From NCBI RefSeq assembly GCF_000769405.2, contig NZ_CP053439.1, positions 4,701,001-4,765,000 of the forward strand: DNA of 64,000 bases, given 5' to 3'. The position numbers and the translations under genes are program-made. Below the pieces are notes generated by a model. It worked only from the letters and a program-made list of their open reading frames with translations. It was not told the DNA's origin and made no database searches. Below, one piece after another: positions 48,313-56,854 of this stretch (positions within the stretch are counted from its first letter, which is position 1; every line of letters starts with the position of its first letter). This DNA is from Rhizobium brockwellii (GTDB taxonomy: Bacteria; Pseudomonadota; Alphaproteobacteria; Rhizobiales; Rhizobiaceae).

Positions 48313-49566
48313 TCAGGCCCATTCGCCCTGCCGCATCACCGGAACCCGTGAACCATCCGGCTTGATGCCGTCGATATCGACCTTGTCGGAGCCGATCATC
48401 CAGTCGATATGGATCAGGCTGGAATTGCCGCCCTGTGCCTTGATCTGCTCCTGGCTAAGGTTCGCTCCATCGAGGAAACATTTGGAATAGCACTGGCCGA
48501 GCGCGATGTGGCACGAGGCGTTTTCGTCAAACAGCGTGTTGTAGAACAGGATGCCGCTGGCCGAGATCGGTGAGGAATGCGGCACGAGTGCCACTTCGCC
48601 GAGCCGGCGCGCGCCCTCGTCGGTATCGAGCACCTTGTTCAAGACCTCTTCGCCGCGCGAGGCCTTGGCCTCGACAATGCGCCCGCCCTCGAAACGCACC
48701 TGGATATTGTCGATCAGCGTGCCCTGGTGCGAGAGCGGCTTGGTGCTCGACACATGGCCTTCGACGCGCAGCGCATGCGGCGTGGTGAAGACCTCCTCGG
48801 TCGGGATGTTCGGATTGCAGGTAATGCCGTTCTTGGCGGTGGAAGCGCCGCCGTGCCATTCATGTCCGTCGGCAAGGCCGATCGTCAGGTCGGTGCCCGG
48901 TCCCCGGAAATGCAGCGAGGCGAAGCGCTCGCCGTTCAGCCAGGCGGAGCGCTTGCCAAGATTGGCATTGTGCTCGGCCCAGGCGGCGACGGGATCGCTG
49001 ACATCGACGCGCGAGGCGGCAAAGATCGCCTTGGCAAGCTTGGCAATCGCGATCGGTTCCGGATCGTCGGGGAAGACCACCTTGGCCCAGGATGGGTTGG
49101 GATAGGAGACGATGTTCCAGTTGATGTCGAAATTCGAGATCTTCTCCAGCGCCGGCTTGTAGGCGGTGGAGTTGGCGCGATTGGCGCGGCCGACCTTGCC
49201 GGCATCCTGTTCGGACAGCAGCATCGGATTATCGCCGGCAACCGCGAGACGGGCCGCCCCGTTGGCATAGGCCTTGGCCATGCCCTCGTAGAGCCAGCCG
49301 GAGGCGCGGTCGAAGCTCTCGTCGCTGCCATATTGATAGCGCGCCAGCGTCGTTTCCTCGTCGGAATAGAAGGCGGAGACCAGTCCGGCGCCGGCCTGAT
49401 AGGCGTGTTTGGTGATCAGGCGGACGAGCGGCAGCGCCACGACAGGCGCGGTAATCACCAGGTCCTGACCCTTCTGCAGCTGCAGGCCGACCTTGACGGC
49501 GACTTTCGCAAGCTTTTCCAGCTTGACGGGATCAACGGTGTTCTGGCTCTGGGGCATGAAAGTCAT
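48313..49566 (-). CDS. M29-family aminopeptidase
   Basis: This 417-residue metallo-aminopeptidase resembles AmpS and aminopeptidase T. The metal ligands are visible: Glu in NIPTEEVFTTP, Glu in ARRLGEVALV, His in CHIALG and the His/Asp pair in IHIDWMIGS. The N-terminal domain begins KLAKVAVKVGLQLQKGQDLVI. Length is usual. It has no signal peptide and should act in the cytoplasm in peptide recycling. It is single, with repeat remnants downstream. Confidence 0.95.
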   Translation of the reverse strand: MTFMPQSQNTVDPVKLEKLAKVAVKVGLQLQKGQDLVITAPVVALPLVRLITKHAYQAGAGLVSAFYSDEETTLARYQYGSDESFDRASGWLYEGMAKAYANGAARLAVAGDNPMLLSEQDAGKVGRANRANSTAYKPALEKISNFDINWNIVSYPNPSWAKVVFPDDPEPIAIAKLAKAIFAASRVDVSDPVAAWAEHNANLGKRSAWLNGERFASLHFRGPGTDLTIGLADGHEWHGGASTAKNGITCNPNIPTEEVFTTPHALRVEGHVSSTKPLSHQGTLIDNIQVRFEGGRIVEAKASRGEEVLNKVLDTDEGARRLGEVALVPHSSPISASGILFYNTLFDENASCHIALGQCYSKCFLDGANLSQEQIKAQGGNSSLIHIDWMIGSDKVDIDGIKPDGSRVPVMRQGEWA

Positions 49567-49693
49567 GGTTCAACCTGCCTTCTGTCATCGACGGTGGGAG
49601 GCCGGAAGACTTAGACCCGTTTGCGGCGAAAATGAAGCGCGCCGCTGCCGAATTGCAGCGGCCGGATTTATATGTCCGGCCGCTCGCGGGGCT

Positions 49694-50377
49694 TTAAGCT
49701 GCGGCAGGCAGCCTGAGCAGGATCGAGTTATGTTTTTCGAGGAATTCCATCAGCCGCTGCGGGTAATCCTCACCAACGGCGGCCTTGACGCTCGCCCGTT
49801 CGGAGAGCGCCTTGCGCCAACGCTTTACACGCTCAAGCCCTTCGAAGATGTCGCCGTCGCCGAGCGTCTCGAAGAGATCGAAATACCGAAAGACCGGCGC
49901 GAAGACGGCATCGACGAGGCTGAAGTCGTTGCCGGCGAAATAGGGGCCGTCCGTCAACACCTTCTCGAGCGTTGCGAATTTGGAGATGAGCGCCGTGCGC
50001 TTGGCCTCCAACTGCGCGGCATCCTCAGCCGTCTCGTAACCCCAGAGATCGGAAAGCACGGAGGAACCGAATTCCATCCAGCCGCGATGGCGGGCACGCG
50101 TCAGCGCGTCTTTCGGATGCAGCGCGACGCCCGGCTGTGTTTCCTCCAGATATTCGCAAATGACGCTGCTTTCGAAGAGTACCGCCTGGCTGCCGTCTTC
50201 CTCCTCGATCCGCAGCAACGGCACCTTGCCGAGCGGCGAGATCTTCAGGAACCAGTCCGGCTTGTTGGCAAGATCGATATTGATGCGCTCGAAGGGCACG
50301 CCCTTTTCGAGCAGCGCGATCGCGGCGCGCTGTACATAGGGGCAGAGATGATGGCTGACGAGGGTAAGCTTGCTCAT
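49694..50377 (-). CDS. Glutathione S-transferase family protein
   Basis: This 227-residue protein has an N-terminal thioredoxin fold with SHHLCPYVQRAAI (Cys12, omega-type active site), the cis-Pro GKVPLL and the glutathione-binding FESSVICEYL, then an all-helical C-terminal domain. A cysteine in CPYVQ suggests glutathione-dependent reduction or dehalogenation rather than conjugation. It is divergent from a MarR gene and two palindromic operators lie in the 83-base gap, so the MarR protein very likely controls it. Confidence 0.94.
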   Translation of the reverse strand: MSKLTLVSHHLCPYVQRAAIALLEKGVPFERINIDLANKPDWFLKISPLGKVPLLRIEEEDGSQAVLFESSVICEYLEETQPGVALHPKDALTRARHRGWMEFGSSVLSDLWGYETAEDAAQLEAKRTALISKFATLEKVLTDGPYFAGNDFSLVDAVFAPVFRYFDLFETLGDGDIFEGLERVKRWRKALSERASVKAAVGEDYPQRLMEFLEKHNSILLRLPAAA

Positions 50378-50400
50378 GGGGGCCTCCTTGGCAATGATGA

Positions 50401-50418
50401 TAGATGTAAATGCATCTA
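50401..50418. promoter_or_regulatory. MarR-type operator 1
   Basis: TAGATGTAAATGCATCTA is an 18-base palindrome with perfect TAGATG/CATCTA arms, 23 bases upstream of the GST start codon. It matches a second site at 50444-50461 in 16 of 18 positions. Confidence 0.75.
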
Positions 50419-50443
50419 ATATCGCTTGCAGCGGAATTCAAGA

Positions 50444-50461
50444 TAGATGTAATTGCATTTA
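50444..50461. promoter_or_regulatory. MarR-type operator 2, touching the MarR start codon
   Basis: TAGATGTAATTGCATTTA is the second copy; its centre lies 43 bases from that of the first, about four turns of the helix. Its last base is the A of the MarR start codon ATG. Confidence 0.7.
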
Positions 50462-50904
50462 TGTCCGAAAAAACGTCGAATCCAAGCGAAGCAGTCACCT
50501 CTGCCTGGACGAGCATCATGCGCGCCCGCGAGCGGCTGCTCGCTGCCATCGAAGCTGACCTAAAGGCAGCCGCCATGCCGCCGCTTGCCTGGTATGACGT
50601 GCTTTGGGAGTTGGCGCGCTCGCAAGACGGCATGCTGCGCCCCTACGAGATCGAAGAGCGGACATTGCTGGCCCAGTATAATCTTTCGCGGCTGCTCGAC
50701 CGGCTGGAACGGGAGGGCCTGGTCCGGCGCGAAAACTTCGCTGAGGATGGGCGCGGCCGCTGGGTGGTGATCACAGATGCCGGCCGAAAACTTCGCGAGC
50801 GCATCTGGACGGTCTATGCCAGATCGATCGAGACCCACATCGGCTGCAAGCTTGCCGAAAACGAGGCGAAGGCGATCGCCGGCTTACTCGACCGCTTCCT
50901 CTAG
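50461..50904 (+). CDS. MarR-family transcriptional regulator
   Basis: This 147-residue protein has the MarR winged helix: DVLWELARSQDGMLRPYEIEERT, LAQYNLSRLLDRLEREGLVRRE and the wing EDGRGRWVVITDAGRKL. MSEKTSNPSEAV at 50461 is a natural start but has no ribosome binding site; the message may be leaderless, or the ATG at 50410 is used. It is divergent from the GST gene and flanked by two operators, so it probably represses both genes until an electrophile or phenolic ligand binds. Confidence 0.92.
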   Translation: MSEKTSNPSEAVTSAWTSIMRARERLLAAIEADLKAAAMPPLAWYDVLWELARSQDGMLRPYEIEERTLLAQYNLSRLLDRLEREGLVRRENFAEDGRGRWVVITDAGRKLRERIWTVYARSIETHIGCKLAENEAKAIAGLLDRFL

Positions 50905-50917
50905 ATTCAACAGTAAG

Positions 50918-50965
50918 AACATGATGTTGTCCGAAAACCGCCTACACTTTTCGGCATCATGCTCC
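50918..50965. repeat. GAGCATGATG-type palindromic repeat, reversed copy
   Basis: AACATGATG and CATCATGCTC arms surround CCGAAAACCGCCTACACTTTTCGG, the reverse complement of the first half of the composite repeats at 16613 and 26397. The second palindrome is absent here. Confidence 0.75.
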
Positions 50966-50967
50966 GA

Positions 50968-51441
50968 TCAGGCAATCAACGGCGCTGCGACTGCCTTCAG
51001 CGCCTTCAACGCAGCCTTCGGATCGAGCCGCACCTGCAGCCCGCGCTGCCCGCCATTGATATAGACGAGCGGCTCGCCAAGCGCGGCCTCCTCGATCGCC
51101 GTCGGCACGGTCTTCTTCTGGCCGAACGGGCTGATGCCGCCGACATGATAACCCGTCAGCCGCTCGGCATCGGCAGGCTTCATCATATTGGCCGATTTGC
51201 CGTGAAAGGCGCTGGCAAGCTTCTTCATGCTGACCTCGCGATCCGACGGCACGACGACGCAGACCGGCTTGCCGTCCACCTCCGCCATCAGCGTCTTCAG
51301 CACCCGGTGCGGCGCCTCGCCGAGTGCTTCCGCCGCCTGCAGCCCGACGCGCTCGGCATTGGGGTCGTAGTCATAGGCATGAACGGTGAAGGGGACGCCT
51401 GCTTGCGAAAGAAGCTGTGTCGCGCGCGTGGTCTTGGACAT
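50968..51441 (-). CDS. ybaK: Cys-tRNA(Pro)/Cys-tRNA(Cys) deacylase
   Basis: YbaK removes cysteine wrongly loaded on tRNA(Pro). This 157-residue protein has the INS-like editing fold: AGVPFTVHAYDYDP, the conserved Lys in PHRVLKTLMAEVDGK, VPSDREVSMKKLASA and the C-terminal VGGISPFGQKKTVPTAIEE, closely typical of YbaK/EbsC. Length is normal. It is followed on the minus strand by no near neighbour; the ArsC-like gene lies upstream by 32 bases and could be in the same operon. Confidence 0.94.
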   Translation of the reverse strand: MSKTTRATQLLSQAGVPFTVHAYDYDPNAERVGLQAAEALGEAPHRVLKTLMAEVDGKPVCVVVPSDREVSMKKLASAFHGKSANMMKPADAERLTGYHVGGISPFGQKKTVPTAIEEAALGEPLVYINGGQRGLQVRLDPKAALKALKAVAAPLIA

Positions 51442-51473
51442 CTCTTTCCCTCGTGAGCTCAGCGGGGCGCCTG

Positions 51474-51824
51474 TCAGCCTCCGAACGTACCGGCGTAAAT
51501 CTCCGGCTTGAAGCCGACCAGCAATTTCCCCTTCGCCTCCAGCACCGGCCGCTTGATCATCGACGGTTGGTCGAGCATCAGCTGGATCGCCTTCTCCCGG
51601 GTCAGGTTCTCGCGCTCGGCATCGGGCAATTTGCGGAAGGTGGTGCCGGCGCGGTTGAGCACGGTATCGAGGCCGGCTTCGTCGATCCAGGCTTCGAGAT
51701 GGGCGCGGTCGATACCGAGCGCCTTGTAGTCGTGAAACTCATAGGCGACGCTATGTTCTTCCAGCCAGCTGCGGGCCTTCTTCATCGTGTCGCAATTCTT
51801 GATGCCATAGATGGTGACGGCCAT
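51474..51824 (-). CDS. ArsC/Spx-family protein (YffB-like)
   Basis: This 116-residue protein has the ArsC thioredoxin-like fold with KNCDTMKKARSWLEEHS near residue 8, keeping only one cysteine of the pair, and MLDQPSMIKRPVLEAKGKLLVGF in the C-terminal part, as in YffB-like members. These are unlikely to be true arsenate reductases; glutathione-linked thiol reduction is proposed for the family. The start at 51824 follows GGGAG. ybaK lies 32 bases downstream on the same strand. Confidence 0.93.
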   Translation of the reverse strand: MAVTIYGIKNCDTMKKARSWLEEHSVAYEFHDYKALGIDRAHLEAWIDEAGLDTVLNRAGTTFRKLPDAERENLTREKAIQLMLDQPSMIKRPVLEAKGKLLVGFKPEIYAGTFGG

Positions 51825-51943
51825 GCCCGATCGATCTCCCTGTGATGACAGCGAGATAACATGCACGAAGGCCGGCGCAAACGCCGTGCGACCTTTTATC
51901 CCCGAGCGCGTCGACAATCGCAGCAGGACAAAACCGGCCCGGC

Positions 51944-53005
51944 TCAATTCTCCAGCGTGCCGGCCTTGCGGGAGGCCTTGCTGGGTTCGTCACAGGCGAT
52001 CTTCATCAGGTCGCTGCGCCGCCGCACCAGCCGGTCGGAGGTCCGGGTCAGGATCAGTCCGTCCTGCGGCGCGGTGAGCTCGATGCTGCCGCCCGGCTGC
52101 CCCGGCCGGGTGACGATCGTCGCCAGAAGCTCGCCTTCGGCAATCCTCTCGCCGATATCGCGATGGAAGAGTACGGCGCCGCCTTCTGGCGTGCGGATGA
52201 TCTCCACATTGTCGAGCGGCACGGCCGGACCGGAAAATACCGTTGCCGCCGGTTTTTCGTCGCCAACGATGCCGCGTGCCGCAAGGAAGCGCCAGAGCCC
52301 GTCCGCATCCTTTTTCGCCAGCACCGGATCGACGTCGCGTTTGCCGCGCAGCTCGACGGTGACGGAGAGTTTGCCAGGCAGCCGGGAGCGGCGTTCGCCG
52401 GGAACTTCATATTTCCATGCGAAGCCGACGGCCTCCTCGAAGGCCGAGCTTTCGCCATCCGAAAGCAGCACGGCCTCCATGTCGAGCGCGGCGGCAAGAT
52501 CGGCCGCCTCCGGCCAGAAGGCCTCGTCGATATAGGCATATTGCAGGGATTCGTCGTCGCAATGCAGGTCGAGCACGAGATCGGCGCCAAGCGCCAAATG
52601 CAGCAGCTGTCGCTTCAATCTATCGGTAGCCGGGTAATCATCAAGATCCTCGATCAGCGTCGCCCGATCGGTAATGGAGATCAGCGGAAAATCCCGGTTG
52701 AAATTGGTGCGTGAGCCCAGGTCGAAACGGCCCTGCAGCTCGCCGAAATGCGATTGCGCCGCACCGATCGGATTGGCCTGCGGCACGATGGTGATGTCGC
52801 CGGCGATCCCGCCTTGGTTTTCCGCCTGCCGCAGCCGCTCGCAGAGGAAATGCAGCAGCACCGTTCCCGGCAGCTCGCCGGCATGCAGTGCCGCCTGGAT
52901 ATAGATCTTCGGCGCCCTCGGATCGTGGCCTTTAAAGCGCAGCACCGGCAGCCGCCACTCCGTTCCCGGCGTATCTCCAGGGATGATGATCTCTGAAACG
53001 TCCAT
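51944..53005 (-). CDS. Succinylglutamate desuccinylase/aspartoacylase-family zinc protein
   Basis: This 353-residue protein has the zinc carboxypeptidase-like fold of AstE/AspA relatives: IYIQAALHAGELPGT (His and Glu zinc ligands), NRDFPL and DLHCDDES (third ligand), and a C-terminal barrel ending in biotin/lipoyl-like text (IAEGELLATIVTRPG). It should remove an acyl group from an amino acid or similar compound. The start at 53005 is preferred by composition; 53047 is possible. It is single on the minus strand. Confidence 0.88.
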   Translation of the reverse strand: MDVSEIIIPGDTPGTEWRLPVLRFKGHDPRAPKIYIQAALHAGELPGTVLLHFLCERLRQAENQGGIAGDITIVPQANPIGAAQSHFGELQGRFDLGSRTNFNRDFPLISITDRATLIEDLDDYPATDRLKRQLLHLALGADLVLDLHCDDESLQYAYIDEAFWPEAADLAAALDMEAVLLSDGESSAFEEAVGFAWKYEVPGERRSRLPGKLSVTVELRGKRDVDPVLAKKDADGLWRFLAARGIVGDEKPAATVFSGPAVPLDNVEIIRTPEGGAVLFHRDIGERIAEGELLATIVTRPGQPGGSIELTAPQDGLILTRTSDRLVRRRSDLMKIACDEPSKASRKAGTLEN

Positions 53006-53106
53006 GCTGTCTTCGTTCCCGTTTGCAACCAGCGCCCGGTTAGGCATTCCGAGCTATATGAGCGGAAATAGGGCAAGCGCAAGCGTGGTCCGCAGACATC
53101 ATTGCC

Positions 53107-53715
53107 TCAGCCGAGCAGTGGCCAGCGATCGATGATCCGATATTCGGTTTTTCCGAGAAGACTGTGGATGAGCAGGAATTCGGACGCCGTCCATGAAACG
53201 GGCGTGTCGAGCCTCGCCGGCGGCACGGTCTTGCAGTCGTAGAGCAGCGTCATATGCGGTGTGAAATCGCGGCTGATATTGTGCCGCAGTCCGGCATTGT
53301 GCATGCCGACACCGAGCTGGACATGCAGTCGGGTGAGCGGTTTCAGCCCGCCTTCGCCGTAAAGCACGAGCGGCCGCGCCTTACCTTCCCGCCTGAAGCT
53401 CATGATCCTGTCGAAAGTGATCGCAATCGGCGCGCTCTCCACCGTGGCGCCGGCCTGGCGCGCCGCAAAGACCGCGTCCTCGGGCAATTCTTCATAATCG
53501 TCGATGCCGATGATCGTCATATGCAGTGTCGTCAGCCGTGGCTTTGCCGAAAGAGAGAAAGTCTTCCCATAGTCATCGGCGATCGATGCCGCCTGCCGCT
53601 CAACCGCCGCAGGCGGACAGAGGGCGAAGAAAAGCCGGTGTCCGCCGTTATGGTTTTCGCCCGGTCGCCCGCGCCGACTTCGCCCATCCTCGAAGTCGAA
53701 GGAGATTTGGTTCAT
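53107..53715 (-). CDS. 2'-5' RNA ligase/LigT-family protein
   Basis: This 202-residue 2H phosphoesterase-type protein has both HxT motifs, TLHMTIIGIDD and PHMTLLYD. Family members open or close 2',5' or cyclic phosphodiester bonds in RNA in vitro; the natural role is unclear. The N-terminal MNQISFDFEDGRSRRGRPG is variable. It is divergent from ogt with about 260 bases between, in which no gene is supported (the frame reading upstream from ogt at 53836 lacks a start signal). Confidence 0.88.
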   Translation of the reverse strand: MNQISFDFEDGRSRRGRPGENHNGGHRLFFALCPPAAVERQAASIADDYGKTFSLSAKPRLTTLHMTIIGIDDYEELPEDAVFAARQAGATVESAPIAITFDRIMSFRREGKARPLVLYGEGGLKPLTRLHVQLGVGMHNAGLRHNISRDFTPHMTLLYDCKTVPPARLDTPVSWTASEFLLIHSLLGKTEYRIIDRWPLLG

Positions 53716-53976
53716 GGGCTCTCAGGGTCGTCATGACCCACCTCGTCGTTTCCAAAACGCGACGAAGGATACTCTGACGAGATTGAATATCAAGAACAAA
53801 AACAGAACATAATTTTCCGATACAATCTTCTCTGAATGGATGACGTGGATGTTCGATTGACATTGCGAGAGACGGATCGCGATATTTCCCGGAAGCCTTA
53901 TGCGCGCAAGAAACGGGTTGAAACCGAGGCCGTCCCATACGATTTTGAGGGCAATCGAAAACGCGGAGGCTGTGTC

Positions 53977-54540
53977 ATGGCTGAGACAACGCACCACTAT
54001 CTCATCTTCGAAACCGCGGGCGGTTTCTGTGGTATCGCCTGGAGCGACGCCGGCATCACCCGCTTCCAGCTGCCGACCAAATCAGCAGAGGCGACCGAAC
54101 GGCTCCTGCTGCGCCGCCTGCCGGATGCCGAAGCCGGCGCGCCGACGCCTGCTGTGCTGGAGACGGTCGCGGCCGTGAAGCGCTACTTCCAGGGCGAGGA
54201 GACGGATTTTTCCGGCGTCGAACTCGACCTTGCCGGCCAGGATACCTTCTTCCGGGATATTTATGCGGCGGCAAGGCGTGTCGGCTGGGGCCGCACCACC
54301 ACTTACGGCGCGCTGGCCAAGGAGCTCGGCGTCGGGCCGGAAGCCGCCCGCGATGTCGGCCAGGCGATGGCGAAGAACCCCGTCGCTCTGATCATTCCCT
54401 GCCACCGGGTGCTTGCAGCCGGCGGCAAGATCGGCGGCTTCTCCGCTCCCGGCGGTTCGTCGTCGAAGGCCCGCATGCTGGAGCTCGAAGGCGTCAACCT
54501 TGCACCGCCGCCGCCTGCCCAGCAGTCGCTGGGTTTTTAG
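53977..54540 (+). CDS. ogt: Methylated-DNA--protein-cysteine S-methyltransferase
   Basis: This 187-residue protein repairs O6-alkylguanine by moving the alkyl group to its own cysteine. The active site is IIPCHRVLAAGGKIGGFSAPGG, preceded by the helix-turn-helix VGWGRTTTYGALAKELG. GGAGG lies upstream of the ATG at 53977. There is no Ada N-terminal domain, so it is the constitutive Ogt type. The C-terminal PPPPAQQSLGF tail is unusual but short. A repeat follows the stop. Confidence 0.95.
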   Translation: MAETTHHYLIFETAGGFCGIAWSDAGITRFQLPTKSAEATERLLLRRLPDAEAGAPTPAVLETVAAVKRYFQGEETDFSGVELDLAGQDTFFRDIYAAARRVGWGRTTTYGALAKELGVGPEAARDVGQAMAKNPVALIIPCHRVLAAGGKIGGFSAPGGSSSKARMLELEGVNLAPPPPAQQSLGF

Positions 54541-54562
54541 GCGGCGGAGGCTTTTCGTTTTC

Positions 54563-54630
54563 CGCAATTCCCGGCAAAATCGCTTCGCGCTTTGCCTGGC
54601 AAAACCGCTCTACACTTTTGCTGGAATTGC
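54563..54630. repeat. Shortened GCAATTCC-type repeat, reversed
   Basis: GCAATTCCCGG and GGAATTGC ends surround a core with TTGCCTGGCAAAACCGC and CTACACTTTTGC; it is the reverse of the family at 4067 and 18089 but about 68 bases long. It lies between the convergent ogt and SDR genes. Confidence 0.65.
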
Positions 54631-54651
54631 TTTGGCGGCAATCTCAGCCGC

Positions 54652-55386
54652 TCAATGCGGGCTGGCTGTCGGCCGGATGATGATCTCGCTGACATCGACA
54701 TCATCAGGCTGGCTGACGGCGTAGAGGATCGAATTGGCAATCGCCTCGGGGCTGATCGTGATCGCCCTGAAAGCCTTCATGGCATCGCGCGCCGTCGGAT
54801 CGGTGATCGTGTCGGCCAGTTCCGATGTCGTCGTGCCGGGAGATATGACAGTCACGCGGATCCGATCGGTCTCCTGCCGCAATCCGTCCGAGATCGCCCG
54901 CACCGCAAATTTCGTCGCGCAATAGACGGCCGCCGTCGGCGAGACGCTGTGGCCGCCGATCGAAGACAGGTTGATGATCTGCCCTGATCCCTGCGCCTTC
55001 ATGATCGGAAGCGCTGCTGCGATGCCGTAGAGAACGCCCTTGATATTGACGTCGACCATCCGGTCCCATTCGTCGACCTTGAGGGCGTCGAGCGGCGAGA
55101 GCGGCATGACGCCGGCATTGTTGACGATGACATCCAACCGGCCAAATTCGGAGCGGGCAAAGCCTGCAAAGGCCTCCACCTGGGAACGGTCGGTGACATC
55201 AAGCTGTCGCAGGCGCACCGTCCCGCCCGTTGCGGCGATTTCGCCGGCGAGTTCCTCCAGGCGCTCGGTGCGGCGGGCACCGATCACGACATGGGCGCCT
55301 GCGGCAGCCAGCACCTTTGCCGCCGCCTCTCCGATGCCGCTGCTGGCCCCGGTGATGGCAATGACTTTTCCTTTGATATCAGACAT
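54652..55386 (-). CDS. Short-chain dehydrogenase/reductase (SDR)
   Basis: This 244-residue classical SDR has the nucleotide-binding TGASSGIGEAAAK, NNAG at about residue 90 and catalytic YCATK with the Ser in NLSSIGG. The C-terminal half (SPGTTTSELADTI) resembles serine/3-hydroxypropionate-type SDRs. The start at 55386 follows GGAG; the frame to 55509 is not used. The second SDR gene starts upstream on the same strand with 58 bases between, so one operon with it is likely. Confidence 0.94.
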   Translation of the reverse strand: MSDIKGKVIAITGASSGIGEAAAKVLAAAGAHVVIGARRTERLEELAGEIAATGGTVRLRQLDVTDRSQVEAFAGFARSEFGRLDVIVNNAGVMPLSPLDALKVDEWDRMVDVNIKGVLYGIAAALPIMKAQGSGQIINLSSIGGHSVSPTAAVYCATKFAVRAISDGLRQETDRIRVTVISPGTTTSELADTITDPTARDAMKAFRAITISPEAIANSILYAVSQPDDVDVSEIIIRPTASPH

Positions 55387-55444
55387 CTCAAGCTCCATTT
55401 GCACGCCGCTCGCCTGGCGATGCGGCTGAGGGTTTTCTTGGCGG

Positions 55445-56287
55445 TTAGCTTGGGAAGTCGGCGCTGAGCGTCGTCTCCGCCCAGGCGTCGAAGTTTGCGC
55501 GCAACGCATCGAGCCGTTCGCGGGCGATCTTCAAGGCGGGTGTGCCGAGCAGCAGGCGTAGCGGCGGTTCATCCGCCTCGAACGCCGATATGATCGCGGT
55601 TGCCGCGCGCGCGGGATCGCCCGGCTGGTTGCCGGAGACCGAGCGGGTGGCCTGGCGGCGCTTGCCTGACGTTTCGGCATAGTCTTCGATGATCGTGCGG
55701 GATTCGACCATCGACCGGCCGGCCCAATCCGTGCGGAAGGCGCCGGGTTCGAGGATCGTCACATCTATGCCAAGCGGCCTGACCTCATGGGAAAGCGATT
55801 CCGATAGGGCTTCGACCGCGAACTTGGTGGCATGGTAATAGCCGGTTGCAGCAAAAGCGACGAGCCCGCCGAGCGACGAGACGTTGAAGATATGCCCTTG
55901 CCGGCGTCGGCGCATGCCCGGCAGAACCTGCTTTGTGATGGCGATCAGTCCGAAGACATTGGTCTCGAACTGGGCGCGTATCTCGGCATCATCGCCCTCT
56001 TCGATCGCCGAGAGGTAGCCGTAGCCGGCATTGTTGACGAGGACGTCGATCGCACCGAAATGCGTTTCGGCGTCACGGACTGCGCCGACGATGGAGTTGC
56101 TGTCCGTCACATCGAGTGCAAGGGCAAGCGCGCGGTCCCCGTGTTGTGCCTTGATATCTGCCAGTGTCTCGGGTCTGCGCGCCGTCATGGCGGCGCGCCA
56201 GCCACGGGCCAGCACGGCTTCGGCGAGTGCCCTGCCGAGGCCGGATGATGCGCCGGTGATGAACCAGATGGGTGTTGGGGAAGACAT
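55445..56287 (-). CDS. Short-chain dehydrogenase/reductase (second SDR)
   Basis: This 280-residue SDR has WFITGASSGLGRALAEA, VLVNNAGYGYL, catalytic YYHATK and EPGAFRTDWAGRSM, the pattern of the oxidoreductases often paired with LysR genes in rhizobia. The start at 56287 is chosen because AAAGGA lies eight bases upstream; MTIM at 56296 is too close to it. It lies between the other SDR gene and the Atu4866-like gene, all on the minus strand, with the LysR gene divergent at 56855. Confidence 0.92.
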   Translation of the reverse strand: MSSPTPIWFITGASSGLGRALAEAVLARGWRAAMTARRPETLADIKAQHGDRALALALDVTDSNSIVGAVRDAETHFGAIDVLVNNAGYGYLSAIEEGDDAEIRAQFETNVFGLIAITKQVLPGMRRRRQGHIFNVSSLGGLVAFAATGYYHATKFAVEALSESLSHEVRPLGIDVTILEPGAFRTDWAGRSMVESRTIIEDYAETSGKRRQATRSVSGNQPGDPARAATAIISAFEADEPPLRLLLGTPALKIARERLDALRANFDAWAETTLSADFPS

Positions 56288-56354
56288 GATCGTCATCCTT
56301 TCCGGCCGGCAAACGCGGCCTTCTCCTGTGTGGTGTTGCCTTTCAGGCGGCACA

Positions 56355-56726
56355 TCATTTGCGCCGAAGCACCATGCCGCCATGATGGAGGGTATCGCCG
56401 TCGACGAAATCGCCGTCGGCCGTGAAGCCCGTGTCATCCGAATATTCGATGTGGCTTCCGCTGACTTCGTAACGTCCTCGATAGGCGCTTTCGCGGTTGC
56501 CGCGGGCTTCGTCGTAACGGCCATTCGGCAGAAGTTCGTGGCGGACGCGGCCATCATCCGTCATCCACATGCCGATATAGGGATGTTGCTGCATTCTGTT
56601 CTCGCTTGTTTGTTGCTGCTGATCTCGGCGGTTCACGCCATCGGTGGCGGACGAACTGGTCGCCGCGCCAGCCAGGGTGACCGCCGTGAAAAGCTGAAGG
56701 ACCGGGCTTCTGAAAATCTTTCGCAT
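56355..56726 (-). CDS. Atu4866-like exported protein
   Basis: This 123-residue protein has a signal peptide (VLQLFTAVTLAGAATSSSA) and a C-terminal domain (HPYIGMWMTDDGRVRHELL then YDEARGNRESAYRGRY and DDTGFTADGDF) that I recognise as the Agrobacterium Atu4866 family, a small beta barrel of unknown function seen in a solved structure. In many genomes it accompanies SDR or LysR genes, as here. AAGGCAAGG precedes the start at 56726. It may bind a small ligand. Confidence 0.85.
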   Translation of the reverse strand: MRKIFRSPVLQLFTAVTLAGAATSSSATDGVNRRDQQQQTSENRMQQHPYIGMWMTDDGRVRHELLPNGRYDEARGNRESAYRGRYEVSGSHIEYSDDTGFTADGDFVDGDTLHHGGMVLRRK

Positions 56727-56854
56727 TGCCTTGCCTTTCGAAGAAGATCTGCCGATGAGTGCGTCTTGGCGTTGATCTCGACTTGAAAGATAGCGTGCCG
56801 ATCCGCGGCGATTAAGTTGCCAATCCAGGATGCCTTGGTTAGAAATACTAACCA

